DNA from: Syntrophaceae bacterium UBA2251
GTDB taxonomy: Bacteria > Desulfobacterota > Syntrophia > Syntrophales > UBA2251
Reading direction: 5' to 3'
Assembly (NCBI GenBank): GCA_002347815.1
Contig: DDXV01000040.1
Coordinates: forward strand, 1 to 58,361
Length of the DNA: 58,361 nt
The notes below the pieces were generated by a model, which was given only the letters and a program-made list of their open reading frames with translations, was not told the origin of the DNA and ran no database searches. A program made the translations under genes and the position numbers. Shown one piece after another: positions 27,170 through 36,514 of this stretch (its first letter is position 1; each line of letters begins with the position of its first letter).

Positions 27170-27874
27170 ATGGCCCTTAAGATTGGCGAACTGGCGAAAA
27201 AAAGCGGCGTTCCGGCCTCCACGATCCGGTTCTACGTCAAGGAGGGCCTGCTGCCCGCCCCGGAAAAGATCAACAAGAAGTTGGCCCATTACGATGAAGG
27301 CTGCATTCAAAAAATCGAGGCCATCCAGTATCTCCAGGCCAAGCGATTTTTCCCTCTGTCAGTGATCCGCAACATCCTCCGGCGCATGGACGACGGCCTG
27401 TCCCCGTCGGAGGCCGAGTCCATCGAAAATGCGGTTTTCGTGACGCCGGATGTGGAGGCGCCGACACTGGTCGACCGGGAGACGTTCCTGCGGCTGACGG
27501 GGCTGACGGAATCCGAACTGGAGAAGGCGGAGCGTCTGCGTTTGCTGGTGCCCTATTCCGTGGAGCCGGGAAAGGTCCTTTACGATCAGGATGATCTCCG
27601 GCAGGGCCGGGAATGTCTCAAAAAAATGTATCACCTGGGGATCGACCTGCTCGAGATGGATTTTTATCTCGAACTGGGCGAGAAGATCATCGATCGCGAG
27701 ATGCACATGCGCAGAAGGCTGGTCCAGGGAAAGACGGTCCTGGAAAACGTGCGCATCACGACGGAACTCGCCCGGTCCGGGGATTTTTTCCGGGGCTATA
27801 TCCTGCGCCGGTTGTTTCAGAAGAAGGTCCGGGAGACGATCCGCAAGAGCCTGGACAAGGATCCGGAGGTCTGA
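27170..27874 (+). CDS. MerR-family transcriptional regulator
   Basis: 234 residues. The N-terminal winged helix is typical (KIGELAKKSGVPASTIRFYVKEGLLP, residues 4-29, then a Y-x-x-x-x-x-x-x-I-x-x-L-x stretch), followed by a long helical dimerisation arm. The C-terminal half (about 110-234) is a large alpha-helical effector domain with no cysteine pair for metal, so an organic ligand is more probable than a metal ion. It follows the broken oxidoreductase by 78 bp and precedes a nitronate-monooxygenase-like gene, suggesting local control of this catabolic group. Confidence 0.85.
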   Translation: MALKIGELAKKSGVPASTIRFYVKEGLLPAPEKINKKLAHYDEGCIQKIEAIQYLQAKRFFPLSVIRNILRRMDDGLSPSEAESIENAVFVTPDVEAPTLVDRETFLRLTGLTESELEKAERLRLLVPYSVEPGKVLYDQDDLRQGRECLKKMYHLGIDLLEMDFYLELGEKIIDREMHMRRRLVQGKTVLENVRITTELARSGDFFRGYILRRLFQKKVRETIRKSLDKDPEV

Positions 27875-27994
27875 TCTCCGGAGGGTTCGGGTTGTGAGCC
27901 GCTTCGGCGGCGGATACCGGAGGATGCCGGTCCCCGGCGCGACGGGGGCCGGGAAGACAAGCGACCGTATCATCAACACATCACAGGAGGATTT

Positions 27995-28990
27995 ATGTTC
28001 AAAACGGCCATTACGGACATGTTCGGAATCGACTATCCCATCATCTGCGGGGCCATGATGTGGCTCTGCAAGCCCAACCTGTGCGCCGCGATTTCCAACG
28101 CCGGCGGGATGGGGAACCTGACGGCGGGCAACTACGAAACGAAGGAGGCGTTCCGCGACGCGATCCGGGAGACCCGGAAACTCACGGACAAACCCTTCAT
28201 GGTGAACATCACCCTGCTGCCCTCCATCCGCATCACGCCGGAACACCACCGGATGTACATCGAGGTCTGCGCCGAGGAAAAGGTCGCCGGGATCGAATTC
28301 TCCGGGACGCCCGCGGACAAGGCGGCGGGACCCCAGTACGTCGAGATGCTCAAGAAGGCCGGCGTCAAGCTCTTCCACAAGGTGGGCGCGGTGCGCCACG
28401 CCGTCCACGCGGAAAAGGTCGGCTACGACGGCATCTACGCCGCCGGGATCGAGGAGGGGGGGCATCCCCTGAACGATGACGTGACGACCATGATCCTGAC
28501 CCCGCGCATCGTCGAAACCGTCAAGATCCCCGTCGTGACCGTAGGCGGCGTCGCCGACGGACGCACCCTGGCGGCGGCGATGGTCCTGGGCGCCTCGGGC
28601 GTGATGATGGCGAGTCGTTTCGTCACGACGAAGGAGTGCGAGGTTCACGACAACATCAAACAGGAGATCATCCGGCGTCAGGAATTCGAGACGATGATCT
28701 TCGGCAAGTCCATCGGTCTCCAGGGCCGGGGACTCAAGAGCAAGGTGCTCGACGAGATCACGGCCATCGAAGAGCGCGGCGGCGGTCTGGAGGAACTCAT
28801 CCCCCTGATGTCCGGCCAGCGCATCAAGGAGGCGTGGGAGACGGGCAACGTGGATTACGCCCCTCTGATGGTGGGGCAGTCCATCGGACTCATCCGGGAC
28901 GTCCCGAGCTGCAAGGAACTGCTCGAACGGATGGCGAAGGAGGCCCGGGAGCATCTTGCCCGGGTGAACACGATGATCCCGGCCGCCTGA
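27995..28990 (+). CDS. Nitronate monooxygenase-like FMN oxidoreductase
   Basis: 331-residue TIM-barrel FMN protein of the nitronate monooxygenase / 2-nitropropane dioxygenase / FabK group. Family blocks are MWLCKPNLCAAISNAGGMGNL near the start, then VGGVADGRTLAAAMVLGASGVMMASRF for the phosphate-binding end of the barrel. AGGAGGATTT gives a strong start at 27995. In anaerobes such proteins are often NAD(P)H-dependent enoyl reductases or quinone-type flavin reductases, so true nitronate activity is not assured. A second homologue follows after 146 bp. Confidence 0.88.
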   Translation: MFKTAITDMFGIDYPIICGAMMWLCKPNLCAAISNAGGMGNLTAGNYETKEAFRDAIRETRKLTDKPFMVNITLLPSIRITPEHHRMYIEVCAEEKVAGIEFSGTPADKAAGPQYVEMLKKAGVKLFHKVGAVRHAVHAEKVGYDGIYAAGIEEGGHPLNDDVTTMILTPRIVETVKIPVVTVGGVADGRTLAAAMVLGASGVMMASRFVTTKECEVHDNIKQEIIRRQEFETMIFGKSIGLQGRGLKSKVLDEITAIEERGGGLEELIPLMSGQRIKEAWETGNVDYAPLMVGQSIGLIRDVPSCKELLERMAKEAREHLARVNTMIPAA

Positions 28991-29001
28991 ACAGTGCGCC
29001 C

Positions 29002-29036
29002 CCGCCCCCGGTTTGAGGGCCGGGGGGCGGTCCTTT
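29002..29036 (+). terminator. GC-rich terminator-like hairpin
   Basis: A strong stem of about 10 bp (CCGCCCCCGG paired with a G-rich arm ending at 29030) with a short T-rich tail, just after the first nitronate-monooxygenase-like gene. It could attenuate readthrough into the second one. Confidence 0.5.
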
Positions 29037-29136
29037 CCGCCTGACCCCGGCCCGTGCGGGTGCCCATCCGCCGCCGCCGGCGGGAATGGAACGGCCGACA
29101 TCTCATAAAGAGCAGCCAAAAAGAAAGGATCTCAAG

Positions 29137-30174
29137 ATGAAAACGCGCATCACGGAACTTTTCGGCATCAAGTACCCCATCTTTCTGTCCGGCATGAGCT
29201 GGATCAGCGTCCCGGAGATGGTCGCCGCCGTTTCCAATGCCGGCGGCCTGGGCATCCTGGCCACGGGCGCCCTGGACAAGGACAAGACCCGGGCCTACAT
29301 CCGCCAGGTCAAGAAGCTGACGGACAAACCCTTCGGCGTGAACACCTCCCTCCTCCTGCCGGGCGCCCGCGAATCGGCGGGCATCCTTCTTGAGGAACAG
29401 GTGCCGGTCATCAACTTTGCCCTGGGCAAGGGCGACTGGCTCGTCCGGGAGGCCCACAAGTACGGGGGGAAGGTCATCGCCACCGTGGTCAACGCCCACC
29501 ACGCCAAGCGGGCCCAGGATTACGGCTGCGACGGCGTCATCGCGACGGGCAACGAGGCCGCCGCGCACGGGGAGGCCGTGACGACGTTCGTCCTGATTCC
29601 CAGTTTGGCGGATGCCCTCGAGATCCCCGTCATCGCCGCCGGAGGCATCGGCGACGGACGCGGGCTTGCCGCCGCCCTGGCCCTCGGGGCCGATGCCGTG
29701 GCGATGGGGACCCGGTTCATGACGACGAAGGAAAGCCCGCTGCATGCAAATTTCAAACGGCTCTCGATGGATAAGGACGTCACGAACACCCTGTACTCCA
29801 CGCGCTTCGACGGGATCTACTGCCGGGTGATGGAAACCGAGTCGGCGCACAAGGCCATGAAAAAGGGGCTCGATCTCCCCGCCGCCTTCTTCAACGGCCG
29901 GGACATCGCGAAGATGCTCAACATGCCCTTCTTCAAACTGATGATCGGCGCGATGCTCTCCGGATGGAAGACGGCCCGCCAGCTCGCCTATTTTGCCAAT
30001 GCGGGCAAGGCGTTCCAGTTGGCCACGGAGAACGGGGATACCGTCCGGGGCATCCTGCCCGTGGGACAGGTGATGGGACTTCTGCACGACGAACCGACGG
30101 TCGCGGAACTCATGGCCCGCATCGTCGCCGAGGCCGAGGCCGTTCAGAAGCGGATGACCGCGGTTTTGAGCTGA
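29137..30174 (+). CDS. Second nitronate monooxygenase-like FMN oxidoreductase
   Basis: 345 residues, same family and order of motifs as the gene at 27995-28990 (SWISVPEMVAAVSNAGGLGIL, then AAGGIGDGRGLAAALALGADAVAMGTRF). The two are clearly homologous but far from identical, so this is an old duplication. The start ATG 29137 has AAAGGA upstream; earlier in-frame codons give a non-family extension. Likely a flavin-dependent reductase in the same pathway. Convergent with pdxT, 26 bp away. Confidence 0.88.
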   Translation: MKTRITELFGIKYPIFLSGMSWISVPEMVAAVSNAGGLGILATGALDKDKTRAYIRQVKKLTDKPFGVNTSLLLPGARESAGILLEEQVPVINFALGKGDWLVREAHKYGGKVIATVVNAHHAKRAQDYGCDGVIATGNEAAAHGEAVTTFVLIPSLADALEIPVIAAGGIGDGRGLAAALALGADAVAMGTRFMTTKESPLHANFKRLSMDKDVTNTLYSTRFDGIYCRVMETESAHKAMKKGLDLPAAFFNGRDIAKMLNMPFFKLMIGAMLSGWKTARQLAYFANAGKAFQLATENGDTVRGILPVGQVMGLLHDEPTVAELMARIVAEAEAVQKRMTAVLS

Positions 30175-30200
30175 CGGATCGGAGCGGGAAAGGGGATGCC

Positions 30201-30881
30201 TTACGGCAGGCGGGCGAGGCGCGTCCAGCTCGTTGTTTTCCACGAGGGATCTAGGGCGGGCCCGTCCGCTTTCTGCGGGGTCAGGCCGCACTTGCCGGCA
30301 AAATAGCGGTGCAGGGCGAGGCAGGGCGTCAGTTCGGGGTGGAAAACCGTGACGAGGATGTCCGGAGACTCGGCCGCGGCGATGTAATCGTCGATTTGGA
30401 GCAGGATCTCGACCCCCGGCCCGACATGCGTGATCTTGGGGGCCCGGATGAAGGTCAGGGGGATCGGGTCCGGGGACACCTTCGGGATCGCGGCCTCGGC
30501 GGCAAAACTGTCCAACTGGCTGCCGAAACCGTTGCGCTCCACGGTGATGTCGATGAGCCCGAGGTGCGCCGGTTCGCCCACGAGGGTCTTCGCGACGAGA
30601 ATGGTCCCGGCGCAGGTTCCCCAGAGCTTCATGCCCCGCCGGACTTCACGGAGAATCACCTGGTCGAGGCCGAAAATGGCGAGCAGCCGGGCGATGCACG
30701 TGCTTTCGCCGCCGGGCAGGATGAGGCCGGCGACGTCCGACAGCGCGTCGGCGGTCTTGACCCTGCGGGCGTCGATGCCCAGACGCTCCAGATGATCGAG
30801 GTGTTCCTGGATGCCGCCCTGGAGGTCGAGAATCCCGATCTCCGGTGCGCGCGGCGCCCGGATGGGAATCACGGGGGACAT
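30201..30881 (-). CDS. pdxT: Pyridoxal 5'-phosphate synthase glutaminase subunit
   Basis: 226-residue class-I-like glutaminase. LILPGGEST (residues about 52-60), the nucleophile Cys in WGTCAGTILVAK and the His-Glu of VFHPEL form the catalytic triad. It supplies ammonia to PdxS for vitamin B6 synthesis. It begins 1 base past the pdxS stop, so the order is pdxS-pdxT. It is about 25-30 residues longer than typical PdxT; the extra C-terminal part (after KCGL, rich in Trp and Thr) is not conserved and may be harmless. Confidence 0.93.
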   Translation of the reverse strand: MSPVIPIRAPRAPEIGILDLQGGIQEHLDHLERLGIDARRVKTADALSDVAGLILPGGESTCIARLLAIFGLDQVILREVRRGMKLWGTCAGTILVAKTLVGEPAHLGLIDITVERNGFGSQLDSFAAEAAIPKVSPDPIPLTFIRAPKITHVGPGVEILLQIDDYIAAAESPDILVTVFHPELTPCLALHRYFAGKCGLTPQKADGPALDPSWKTTSWTRLARLP

Positions 30882-30882
30882 C

Positions 30883-31764
30883 TCACCAGCCCCGTCCGGC
30901 GAGACGCTGTTCTTCCGGAATGGAGGCGATCTCCAGGCCAGGCATGGCCTCTCCCAGATCCATGGAGGCCTCCAGGACCCGGGCCGGATCGTTGAAGTAA
31001 GCCGTCGCCTTGACGATGGCCCTCGCGCGCCGGGCCGGATCCGCCGACTTGAAGATTCCCGAACCGACAAAGATCCCGTCGCAGCCCAGCTGCATCATGA
31101 GCGCCGCATCCGCCGGGGTGGCGATCCCGCCCGCGGCGAAATTGACGACGGGCAGGCGGTCGAGGGTTTTGACCTTCAGGGCCAGCTCATAGGGCATGCC
31201 GTTCGCCTTGGCGAAGCCGGTGACCTCCTCGACCGGCATGGCCGCGAGCTGCCGGATCTCCCGGTTCATCGTCCGCATGTGGCGGACCGCCTCGACGACA
31301 TTGCCGGTCCCCGCCTCGCCCTTGGTCCGGATCATGGCCGCCCCCTCGGCGATGCGCCGCAGGGCTTCGCCCAGGTTCCGCGCGCCGCAGACGAAGGGGA
31401 TGGCGAAGCGCGTCTTGTCGATGTGGCACTCCTCGTCCGCGGGGGTCAGGACCTCGCTCTCGTCGATGTAGTCGATCTTCAGGGCCTCGAGGATCTGGGC
31501 CTCCACGAAGTGGCCAATCCGGGCCTTGGCCATGACGGGGATGGAAACCGCCTGCTTGATCTGGGCGATCATGGCCGGGTCCGACATGCGGGCAACGCCG
31601 CCGTCGCGGCGGATATCCGCGGGGACCCGCTCCAGGGCCATGACGGCCACCGCCCCCGCCTCTTCGGCGATCTTCGCCTGTTCGACATTCGTCACATCCA
31701 TGATGACCCCGCCCTTCAACATCTGGGCGAGCTGGACGTTCAGTTCATACCGTTTTGCATCCAT
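30883..31764 (-). CDS. pdxS: Pyridoxal 5'-phosphate synthase lyase subunit
   Basis: 293 residues, an exact-length PdxS. GGVIMDVTN (catalytic lysine region begins downstream), VMAKARIGH with an active-site lysine, IRTKGEAGTG, and GGIATPADAALMMQLGCDG with the phosphate-binding end are all intact. It makes PLP from ribose 5-phosphate, glyceraldehyde 3-phosphate and ammonia with PdxT. The promoter at 31815-31843 lies directly upstream. Confidence 0.96.
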   Translation of the reverse strand: MDAKRYELNVQLAQMLKGGVIMDVTNVEQAKIAEEAGAVAVMALERVPADIRRDGGVARMSDPAMIAQIKQAVSIPVMAKARIGHFVEAQILEALKIDYIDESEVLTPADEECHIDKTRFAIPFVCGARNLGEALRRIAEGAAMIRTKGEAGTGNVVEAVRHMRTMNREIRQLAAMPVEEVTGFAKANGMPYELALKVKTLDRLPVVNFAAGGIATPADAALMMQLGCDGIFVGSGIFKSADPARRARAIVKATAYFNDPARVLEASMDLGEAMPGLEIASIPEEQRLAGRGW

Positions 31765-31814
31765 GGTGGCACCCTCCCCCCGGGGCTCGAACCCGCCCCG
31801 TCGTGAATCACCTT

Positions 31815-31843
31815 AGTCTATGTAAAGGCCGGAGATTCGTCAA
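31815..31843 (-). promoter_or_regulatory. Sigma-70-type promoter of pdxST
   Basis: On the minus strand TTGACG (31838-31843) is followed by a 17-bp spacer and TAGACT (31815-31820). Transcription should start near 31808, giving a leader of about 45 bases. No known riboswitch is seen in the leader. Confidence 0.6.
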
Positions 31844-31870
31844 GCACAAACATGAACCTCCCGCGCGGCG

Positions 31871-32653
31871 CTACGTCCAGTGCTCGCGGACCGGCACGCC
31901 GCGCCCTGAGAGGTAGGCCTTGATGTCGGCAAGGGTGTGGGTCCGGTAGTGGACCATGGAGGCGATCAGGGCCGCATCGGCCCGGCCCCGGGTCAGGACG
32001 TCGTGGAGGTGCTCCGGCGTGCCCGCACCGCCGGAGGCGATCACGGGGATGCCCACGTGGCCGGAGATCAGCGAGGTCAGGCGGATTTCATAACCGTCCC
32101 GGGTGCCGTCGGCGTCGATGGAATTGAGGCAGATCTCCCCCGCGCCCAGGCGCTCCGCCTCCCGGGCCCATTCCAGGGCGTCGCGACCCGTATCGATCCG
32201 GCCGCCGTGGATGACGATCTCGTAGCCGGACGGGATCCGGGCGGAGGCCTCGACCCGTTTGACGTCCATTCCCAGGACGATGCACTGGCTCCCGAAGGCC
32301 TTCGCCCCCTCGGCAATGAGCCTCGGATTCTGCACGGCCGCCGAATTGACGCTGACCTTCTCCGCCCCGGCCAGAATGACCGCCCGCATGTCGTCCAGGG
32401 TACGGATGCCGCCGCCGACGGAAAAAGGGATGAAGATCGTCGCGGCGACGCGGCGAACGACGTCAAGCATGATCTGCCGCTGATCGGATGAGGCCGTGAT
32501 GTCGTAGAAGACGATCTCGTCGGCCCCCTGTTCGTAGTACTGCCGCGCCGCCTCCACCGGGTCCCCGATGTCGATATTGCCCTTGAATTTTATGCCCTTG
32601 GTGAGCTTGCCCGCTCGGACGTCCAGGCAGGGGATGATCCGCTTACGCAGCAT
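31871..32653 (-). CDS. hisF: Imidazole glycerol phosphate synthase cyclase subunit
   Basis: 260 residues. RIIPCLDVRAGKLTKGIKF (catalytic Asp in CLDV), the middle catalytic-strand block and SGGAGTPEHLHDVL are typical. It forms the HisHF complex that closes the imidazole ring in histidine synthesis. GGGGAGG precedes ATG 32653 and the gene overlaps hisH by 11 bp, so they are co-translated. Its beginning is slightly unusual (GKLTKGIKF) but within the family range, where many anaerobe HisF-like proteins carry this variant. Confidence 0.93.
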   Translation of the reverse strand: MLRKRIIPCLDVRAGKLTKGIKFKGNIDIGDPVEAARQYYEQGADEIVFYDITASSDQRQIMLDVVRRVAATIFIPFSVGGGIRTLDDMRAVILAGAEKVSVNSAAVQNPRLIAEGAKAFGSQCIVLGMDVKRVEASARIPSGYEIVIHGGRIDTGRDALEWAREAERLGAGEICLNSIDADGTRDGYEIRLTSLISGHVGIPVIASGGAGTPEHLHDVLTRGRADAALIASMVHYRTHTLADIKAYLSGRGVPVREHWT

Positions 32654-33281
32654 CGTTGCCTCCCCAGCGGCAGAAGTTGGACAGGATGCGGAGCCCCGGG
32701 CGGCCGCTCTTTTCCGGGTGGAACTGCACGGCGACCAGGTTGTCCCGCGCCAGGGCGGCACAAAAACGTATCCCGTAGCGTGTCCAGCCGACGACGAGGC
32801 GTTCGTCCATCGGCGCCGGGTAGTACGAGTGGACGAAGTAAAATTCAGCCGCCCGGGGCAAGCCCGCGAACACCGGGTGATCGCCCTGGAAATCGACGGT
32901 GTTCCACCCCATGTGGGGGATCTTCAGCCGCTGTCCCTCCGCCTGCAACGTCCCGGGAAATTTCTTGACCACGCCCGGAATGATGCCGAGGCCGGGCGTC
33001 GTGCCGTCCTCCTCGCTCTCGCTCAGGATCACCTGGGTGCCGAGGCAGATGCCGAGGACCGGCCGGCCCTCCTGCACCCATTTTTTGAGCCACGCGTCGA
33101 GGCCGCTCCGACGCAGGTTCGCCATCGCCTCGGCCGCCGCCCCGACGCCGGGGAAAATGATGTGGCTCGCCCGGTCCAGGACCTCCGGCCGATCCGTCAC
33201 TTCGCAGGGTTCATGCAGATGCTCGAGGGCGCGGGCCACGCTCGTCAGGTTCCCCGCCCGGTAATCCACGATGCCGATCAT
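32643..33281 (-). CDS. hisH: Imidazole glycerol phosphate synthase glutaminase subunit
   Basis: 212 residues. MIGIVDYRAGN start, nucleophile Cys in GICLGTQ, and His-Glu in VQFHPEKSG, all as expected for HisH. Start at ATG 33281 is preferred to 33287 because AAGG lies 7 bases upstream and the family begins with this methionine. It delivers ammonia to HisF. The other his genes are not present, so the pair is detached from a full his operon. Confidence 0.93.
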   Translation of the reverse strand: MIGIVDYRAGNLTSVARALEHLHEPCEVTDRPEVLDRASHIIFPGVGAAAEAMANLRRSGLDAWLKKWVQEGRPVLGICLGTQVILSESEEDGTTPGLGIIPGVVKKFPGTLQAEGQRLKIPHMGWNTVDFQGDHPVFAGLPRAAEFYFVHSYYPAPMDERLVVGWTRYGIRFCAALARDNLVAVQFHPEKSGRPGLRILSNFCRWGGNDAA

Positions 33282-33442
33282 AACCATCCTTCAACGAACG
33301 TCAGTGACGGCGCCCGGCCGTCCCGTCGACGCCCCTGTCCCCATTCCCGTGAGGGCCTGCGGACGGGAAGCTTCGCGCCGGGCAGCCTTCCCGAACAGAC
33401 CCCTGCCGTTTCGACCCAAAATGAGCAAATAGCGTGCCGTCG

Positions 33443-34393
33443 TCAACGCATGTCCTCCGGACCGCTGCGGCAGCCCTGCCAGGCGTCCCGCCGTTCCAGC
33501 TCGCGATCGATCGCGTTCAGAACGGCCATCTTGTTGACCGCCCACGGCGGGCCCAGAAAGATGTCCTTGTACCCGTCGGCGGTCAGACGCTGGACGACGA
33601 GGTCCGACGGCAGGAGTTCCAGAACGTCGCAGACCGTTCCGACGTAGTGTTCCCGGCTTACGGTCTGGATTTCCCCCCGGGCGTACCGGTCGCCCAGGAC
33701 GGTCCCCTTCAGGGCCAGAAGCGCGTGGATCTTGATCCCCTGCACGGGCAGGGAGGCGAGCACGCGGGCGGTCTCGAGGATGTCCGCGTGGCTCTCCCCC
33801 GGCAGGCCGACGATGATGTGGACGCAGACGCGGATCCCCCGGCCGGCGGTCCGCGCGACTGCGTCCAGGAACTGCGCCGCCGTGTGTCCCCGGTTCAGCG
33901 CGGCCAGGGTCCGGTCGTGGATCGACTGGAGGCCGAATTCGAGCCAGACGTGGCGGTCCCGGGCGTAGTCCTGCAAGAGATCAAGGACCGCGTCCGGAAC
34001 GCAGTCCGGGCGGGTGCCGACGGACAGGCCCATGACGTCCTCCTGGGCCAGGGCCTCGTCGTACAGGGCACGGAGACGCTCCGGCGACCCGTGGGTATTG
34101 GTGAACGTCTGGAAATAGGCGATGAACCGGCCGGCGTGCCGGGCCTCCCGGTAGTAGGCCCGGCCCTTCCGGATCTGTTCGGCGACCGCCGGGAGAGGCC
34201 CCGCCTGCCGCAAGGCCGAGCCGCGGCCGTCGCAGTAGATGCACCCCCCCCGCGCCACGGTGCCGTCGCGGTTGGGGCAGGTGAACCCGGCGTCGATGGG
34301 GAGCTTGTAGACCCGATGTCCGAAGGTGTTCAGCCAGAAGCTCTTCAGATCGTAGAAGCGCTTGGTGTTGTTCCAGAATGCCGGTTTGCCCAC
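33443..34393 (-). CDS. Radical SAM protein (YhcC / TIGR01212-like)
   Basis: 316 residues. The cluster cysteines are in FTCPNRDGTVARGGCIYCD, the spaced CX9-10-C-x-x-C pattern typical of this family rather than CX3CX2C. Further blocks FQTFTNTHG, VGTRPDCVPDAVLDLL and HIIVGLPGES match the YhcC/TIGR01212 group. The reaction is not established for this group; a link to tRNA or sulfur metabolism is often suggested, which fits the divergent mnmG only by position. The start at 34393 lies 86 bp from mnmG. Confidence 0.87.
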   Translation of the reverse strand: MGKPAFWNNTKRFYDLKSFWLNTFGHRVYKLPIDAGFTCPNRDGTVARGGCIYCDGRGSALRQAGPLPAVAEQIRKGRAYYREARHAGRFIAYFQTFTNTHGSPERLRALYDEALAQEDVMGLSVGTRPDCVPDAVLDLLQDYARDRHVWLEFGLQSIHDRTLAALNRGHTAAQFLDAVARTAGRGIRVCVHIIVGLPGESHADILETARVLASLPVQGIKIHALLALKGTVLGDRYARGEIQTVSREHYVGTVCDVLELLPSDLVVQRLTADGYKDIFLGPPWAVNKMAVLNAIDRELERRDAWQGCRSGPEDMR

Positions 34394-34479
34394 GGGGCCT
34401 TCTTTTTCGTTGTGTTTTGAGGCGGATCTTATTAGATTCCCCAGGTGACTGCAAGGATTTGGTGCGGGGAGGCGGACAT

Positions 34480-36384
34480 TTGCAATCCTATGACGTGATC
34501 GTGGTCGGCGGCGGGCATGCGGGCTGCGAGGCGGCCCTCGCGGCGGCCCGGATGGGCTGCGAGACCCTGTTGTGCAACATCAACCTGGATGCCATGGCCC
34601 TGATGCCGTGCAACCCCGCGATCGGGGGGCTGGCGAAGGGGCAGCTGGTCAAGGAAATCGACGCCCTGGGCGGCGAGATGGGCCGGATCGCCGATCGGAC
34701 GGCGACGCACTTCCGGCGGCTCAACGCCTCGAAGGGACCCGCCGTGCAGTCGTCGCGCTGCCAGTGCGACAAGCAGCGCTACCGCCTCGCCATGAAGGCC
34801 GTGCTCGAGCGCCAGGAGCGCCTCCACGTCCGGCAGGCCCTGATCGAGCGCCTGGTCGTCGAGAACGGCCGGGTCGCCGGGGTCGTGGACCAGACGGACC
34901 TGTTTGCCGGGGCGCGCACGGTCGTCCTGACCACCGGCACATTTTTGAACGGCCTGGTCCATGTCGGCACAGTCCGGTACCCGGCGGGACGGGCCGGGGA
35001 GATCGCCGCCGTCGGCCTGGCGGCCTGGCTCCGCGAGGCGGCTTTCGAGATGGGGCGGATGAAGACGGGGACGCCGCCCCGGCTCAAGGCCTCCACCATC
35101 GACTTCTCCCGTTTGGAACGCCAGGACAGCGATCCCGACCCCGAGCCCTTCTCGTTTGCAACCGAGCGTCTCGGACCGGACCGCCTCCCTTCGTATTTCG
35201 GCGCCACCACCGTCGAGACCCACCGCCTCATCCGGGACAACATCGCCCTGTCTCCGCTCTACTCCGGGCAGATCCACGGGGTCGGCGCCCGGTACTGCCC
35301 CTCCCTCGAGGACAAGGTGATGCGCTTCGGGAGCCGCGAGACCCACCCGGTCGTCCTGGAGCACGAAGGGCTGGAAACGGAGGAGGTTTACGCCAAAGGC
35401 CTGGGCAACAGCCTGCCCCCGGAGCTCCAGGAGGCGATTGTCCACAGCGTTCCGGGGCTGGAGGCGGCGGAGATCATGCGCCCCGCCTACGCCATCGAGT
35501 ATGACTTCGTCCAGCCGACCGAACTTTGGCCGACCCTGGAGACCAAACGGGTTGCCGGCCTGTACCTCGCCGGCCAGATCAACGGGACCTCCGGGTACGA
35601 AGAGGCCGCCGCGCAGGGCCTCTGCGCGGGGATCAACGCCGCCTGCGCCGTCCAGGGCCGGCCCCCGTTCGTCCTGGACCGCTCCGAGGCCTACCTGGGG
35701 GTGATGGTGGACGATCTCGTCACGCGGGGGACGGACGAACCCTACCGGATGTTCACGTCGCGGGCCGAGTACCGCCTCATCCTCCGCGAAGACAACGCGA
35801 CGATCCGCCTCATGGGCCGGGGCCATGCCCTGGGCCTGATCGACGACGACGCCTGGCGGGCGCTTCAGGAACGGGTCCGGCGGATCGAGACGGGCATCGG
35901 ACGGCTCAAGGCCGCCATGGTCTACCCCGTCGCGGCGACCAACGCCGTTCTGGAGGGTCTCGGGCAGGCCCCGCTCCGCAACCCCGCCTCCCTCTTCGAT
36001 CTCCTGAAACGCGACGGGCTGCGGTTCGCCGACCTCGCGGCCTTTCCCGGGTGGGAGCCCGTGACTGACCGCCAGGTCGTCCGGCAGATCGAGATCGAGT
36101 CCCGGTACGAGGGCTACATCCGCCGGCAGCGCGAGGCCGTGGAGAAAATGAAGGACCTGGAGCGGCGAAAGATCCCGCCCGGGCTGGATTACGGCGCCGT
36201 CCCCGGTCTTTCCAACGAACTCAAGCTGAAGCTGTCCCGGGTCCGCCCCGCGACGATCGCCCAGGCCGAGCGGATTCCCGGCATGACCCAGGCCGCCCTG
36301 ACGGCCGTGCTCGTCGCCATCCGGAAGGAAGAGCTTGCCGCCGCGACGGACCGGGCGGGCCGCGATGCAAAAAAAGGTTGCTAA
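34480..36384 (+). CDS. mnmG: tRNA uridine-34 carboxymethylaminomethyl synthesis enzyme MnmG
   Basis: 634 residues with the FAD-binding VIVVGGGHAGCEAALAA near residue 6, the NLD-linked cysteine region LMPCNPAIGGLAKGQLVKEI and GEMGRIAD, and the C-terminal helical domain with RIPGMTQAALTAVLV. Start is TTG 34480: GGGGAGG lies 7 bases upstream and the family motif follows within ten residues. It modifies the wobble uridine of tRNAs together with MnmE, which is not in this window. Transcribed divergently from the radical SAM gene. Confidence 0.95.
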   Translation: MQSYDVIVVGGGHAGCEAALAAARMGCETLLCNINLDAMALMPCNPAIGGLAKGQLVKEIDALGGEMGRIADRTATHFRRLNASKGPAVQSSRCQCDKQRYRLAMKAVLERQERLHVRQALIERLVVENGRVAGVVDQTDLFAGARTVVLTTGTFLNGLVHVGTVRYPAGRAGEIAAVGLAAWLREAAFEMGRMKTGTPPRLKASTIDFSRLERQDSDPDPEPFSFATERLGPDRLPSYFGATTVETHRLIRDNIALSPLYSGQIHGVGARYCPSLEDKVMRFGSRETHPVVLEHEGLETEEVYAKGLGNSLPPELQEAIVHSVPGLEAAEIMRPAYAIEYDFVQPTELWPTLETKRVAGLYLAGQINGTSGYEEAAAQGLCAGINAACAVQGRPPFVLDRSEAYLGVMVDDLVTRGTDEPYRMFTSRAEYRLILREDNATIRLMGRGHALGLIDDDAWRALQERVRRIETGIGRLKAAMVYPVAATNAVLEGLGQAPLRNPASLFDLLKRDGLRFADLAAFPGWEPVTDRQVVRQIEIESRYEGYIRRQREAVEKMKDLERRKIPPGLDYGAVPGLSNELKLKLSRVRPATIAQAERIPGMTQAALTAVLVAIRKEELAAATDRAGRDAKKGC

Positions 36385-36514
36385 ATGGCGCGCCTCCGTG
36401 GTATGTGCTCACCTCTTGACGTCCGGAGTGCCGGGATCGCGCGGGCCGCGCGAAGTGACGGCCGGACCCCGAATGGACGAGTCACCGCCAGCCTGAAGAA
36501 CTAGGGGAGTGTTT

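Noticed and set aside
25249..27180. The flavin oxidoreductase as a 643-codon gene from GTG 25249
   Set aside because: It would omit the FMN-binding N-terminus that is encoded directly upstream in another frame, and end in non-family residues after the second shift.
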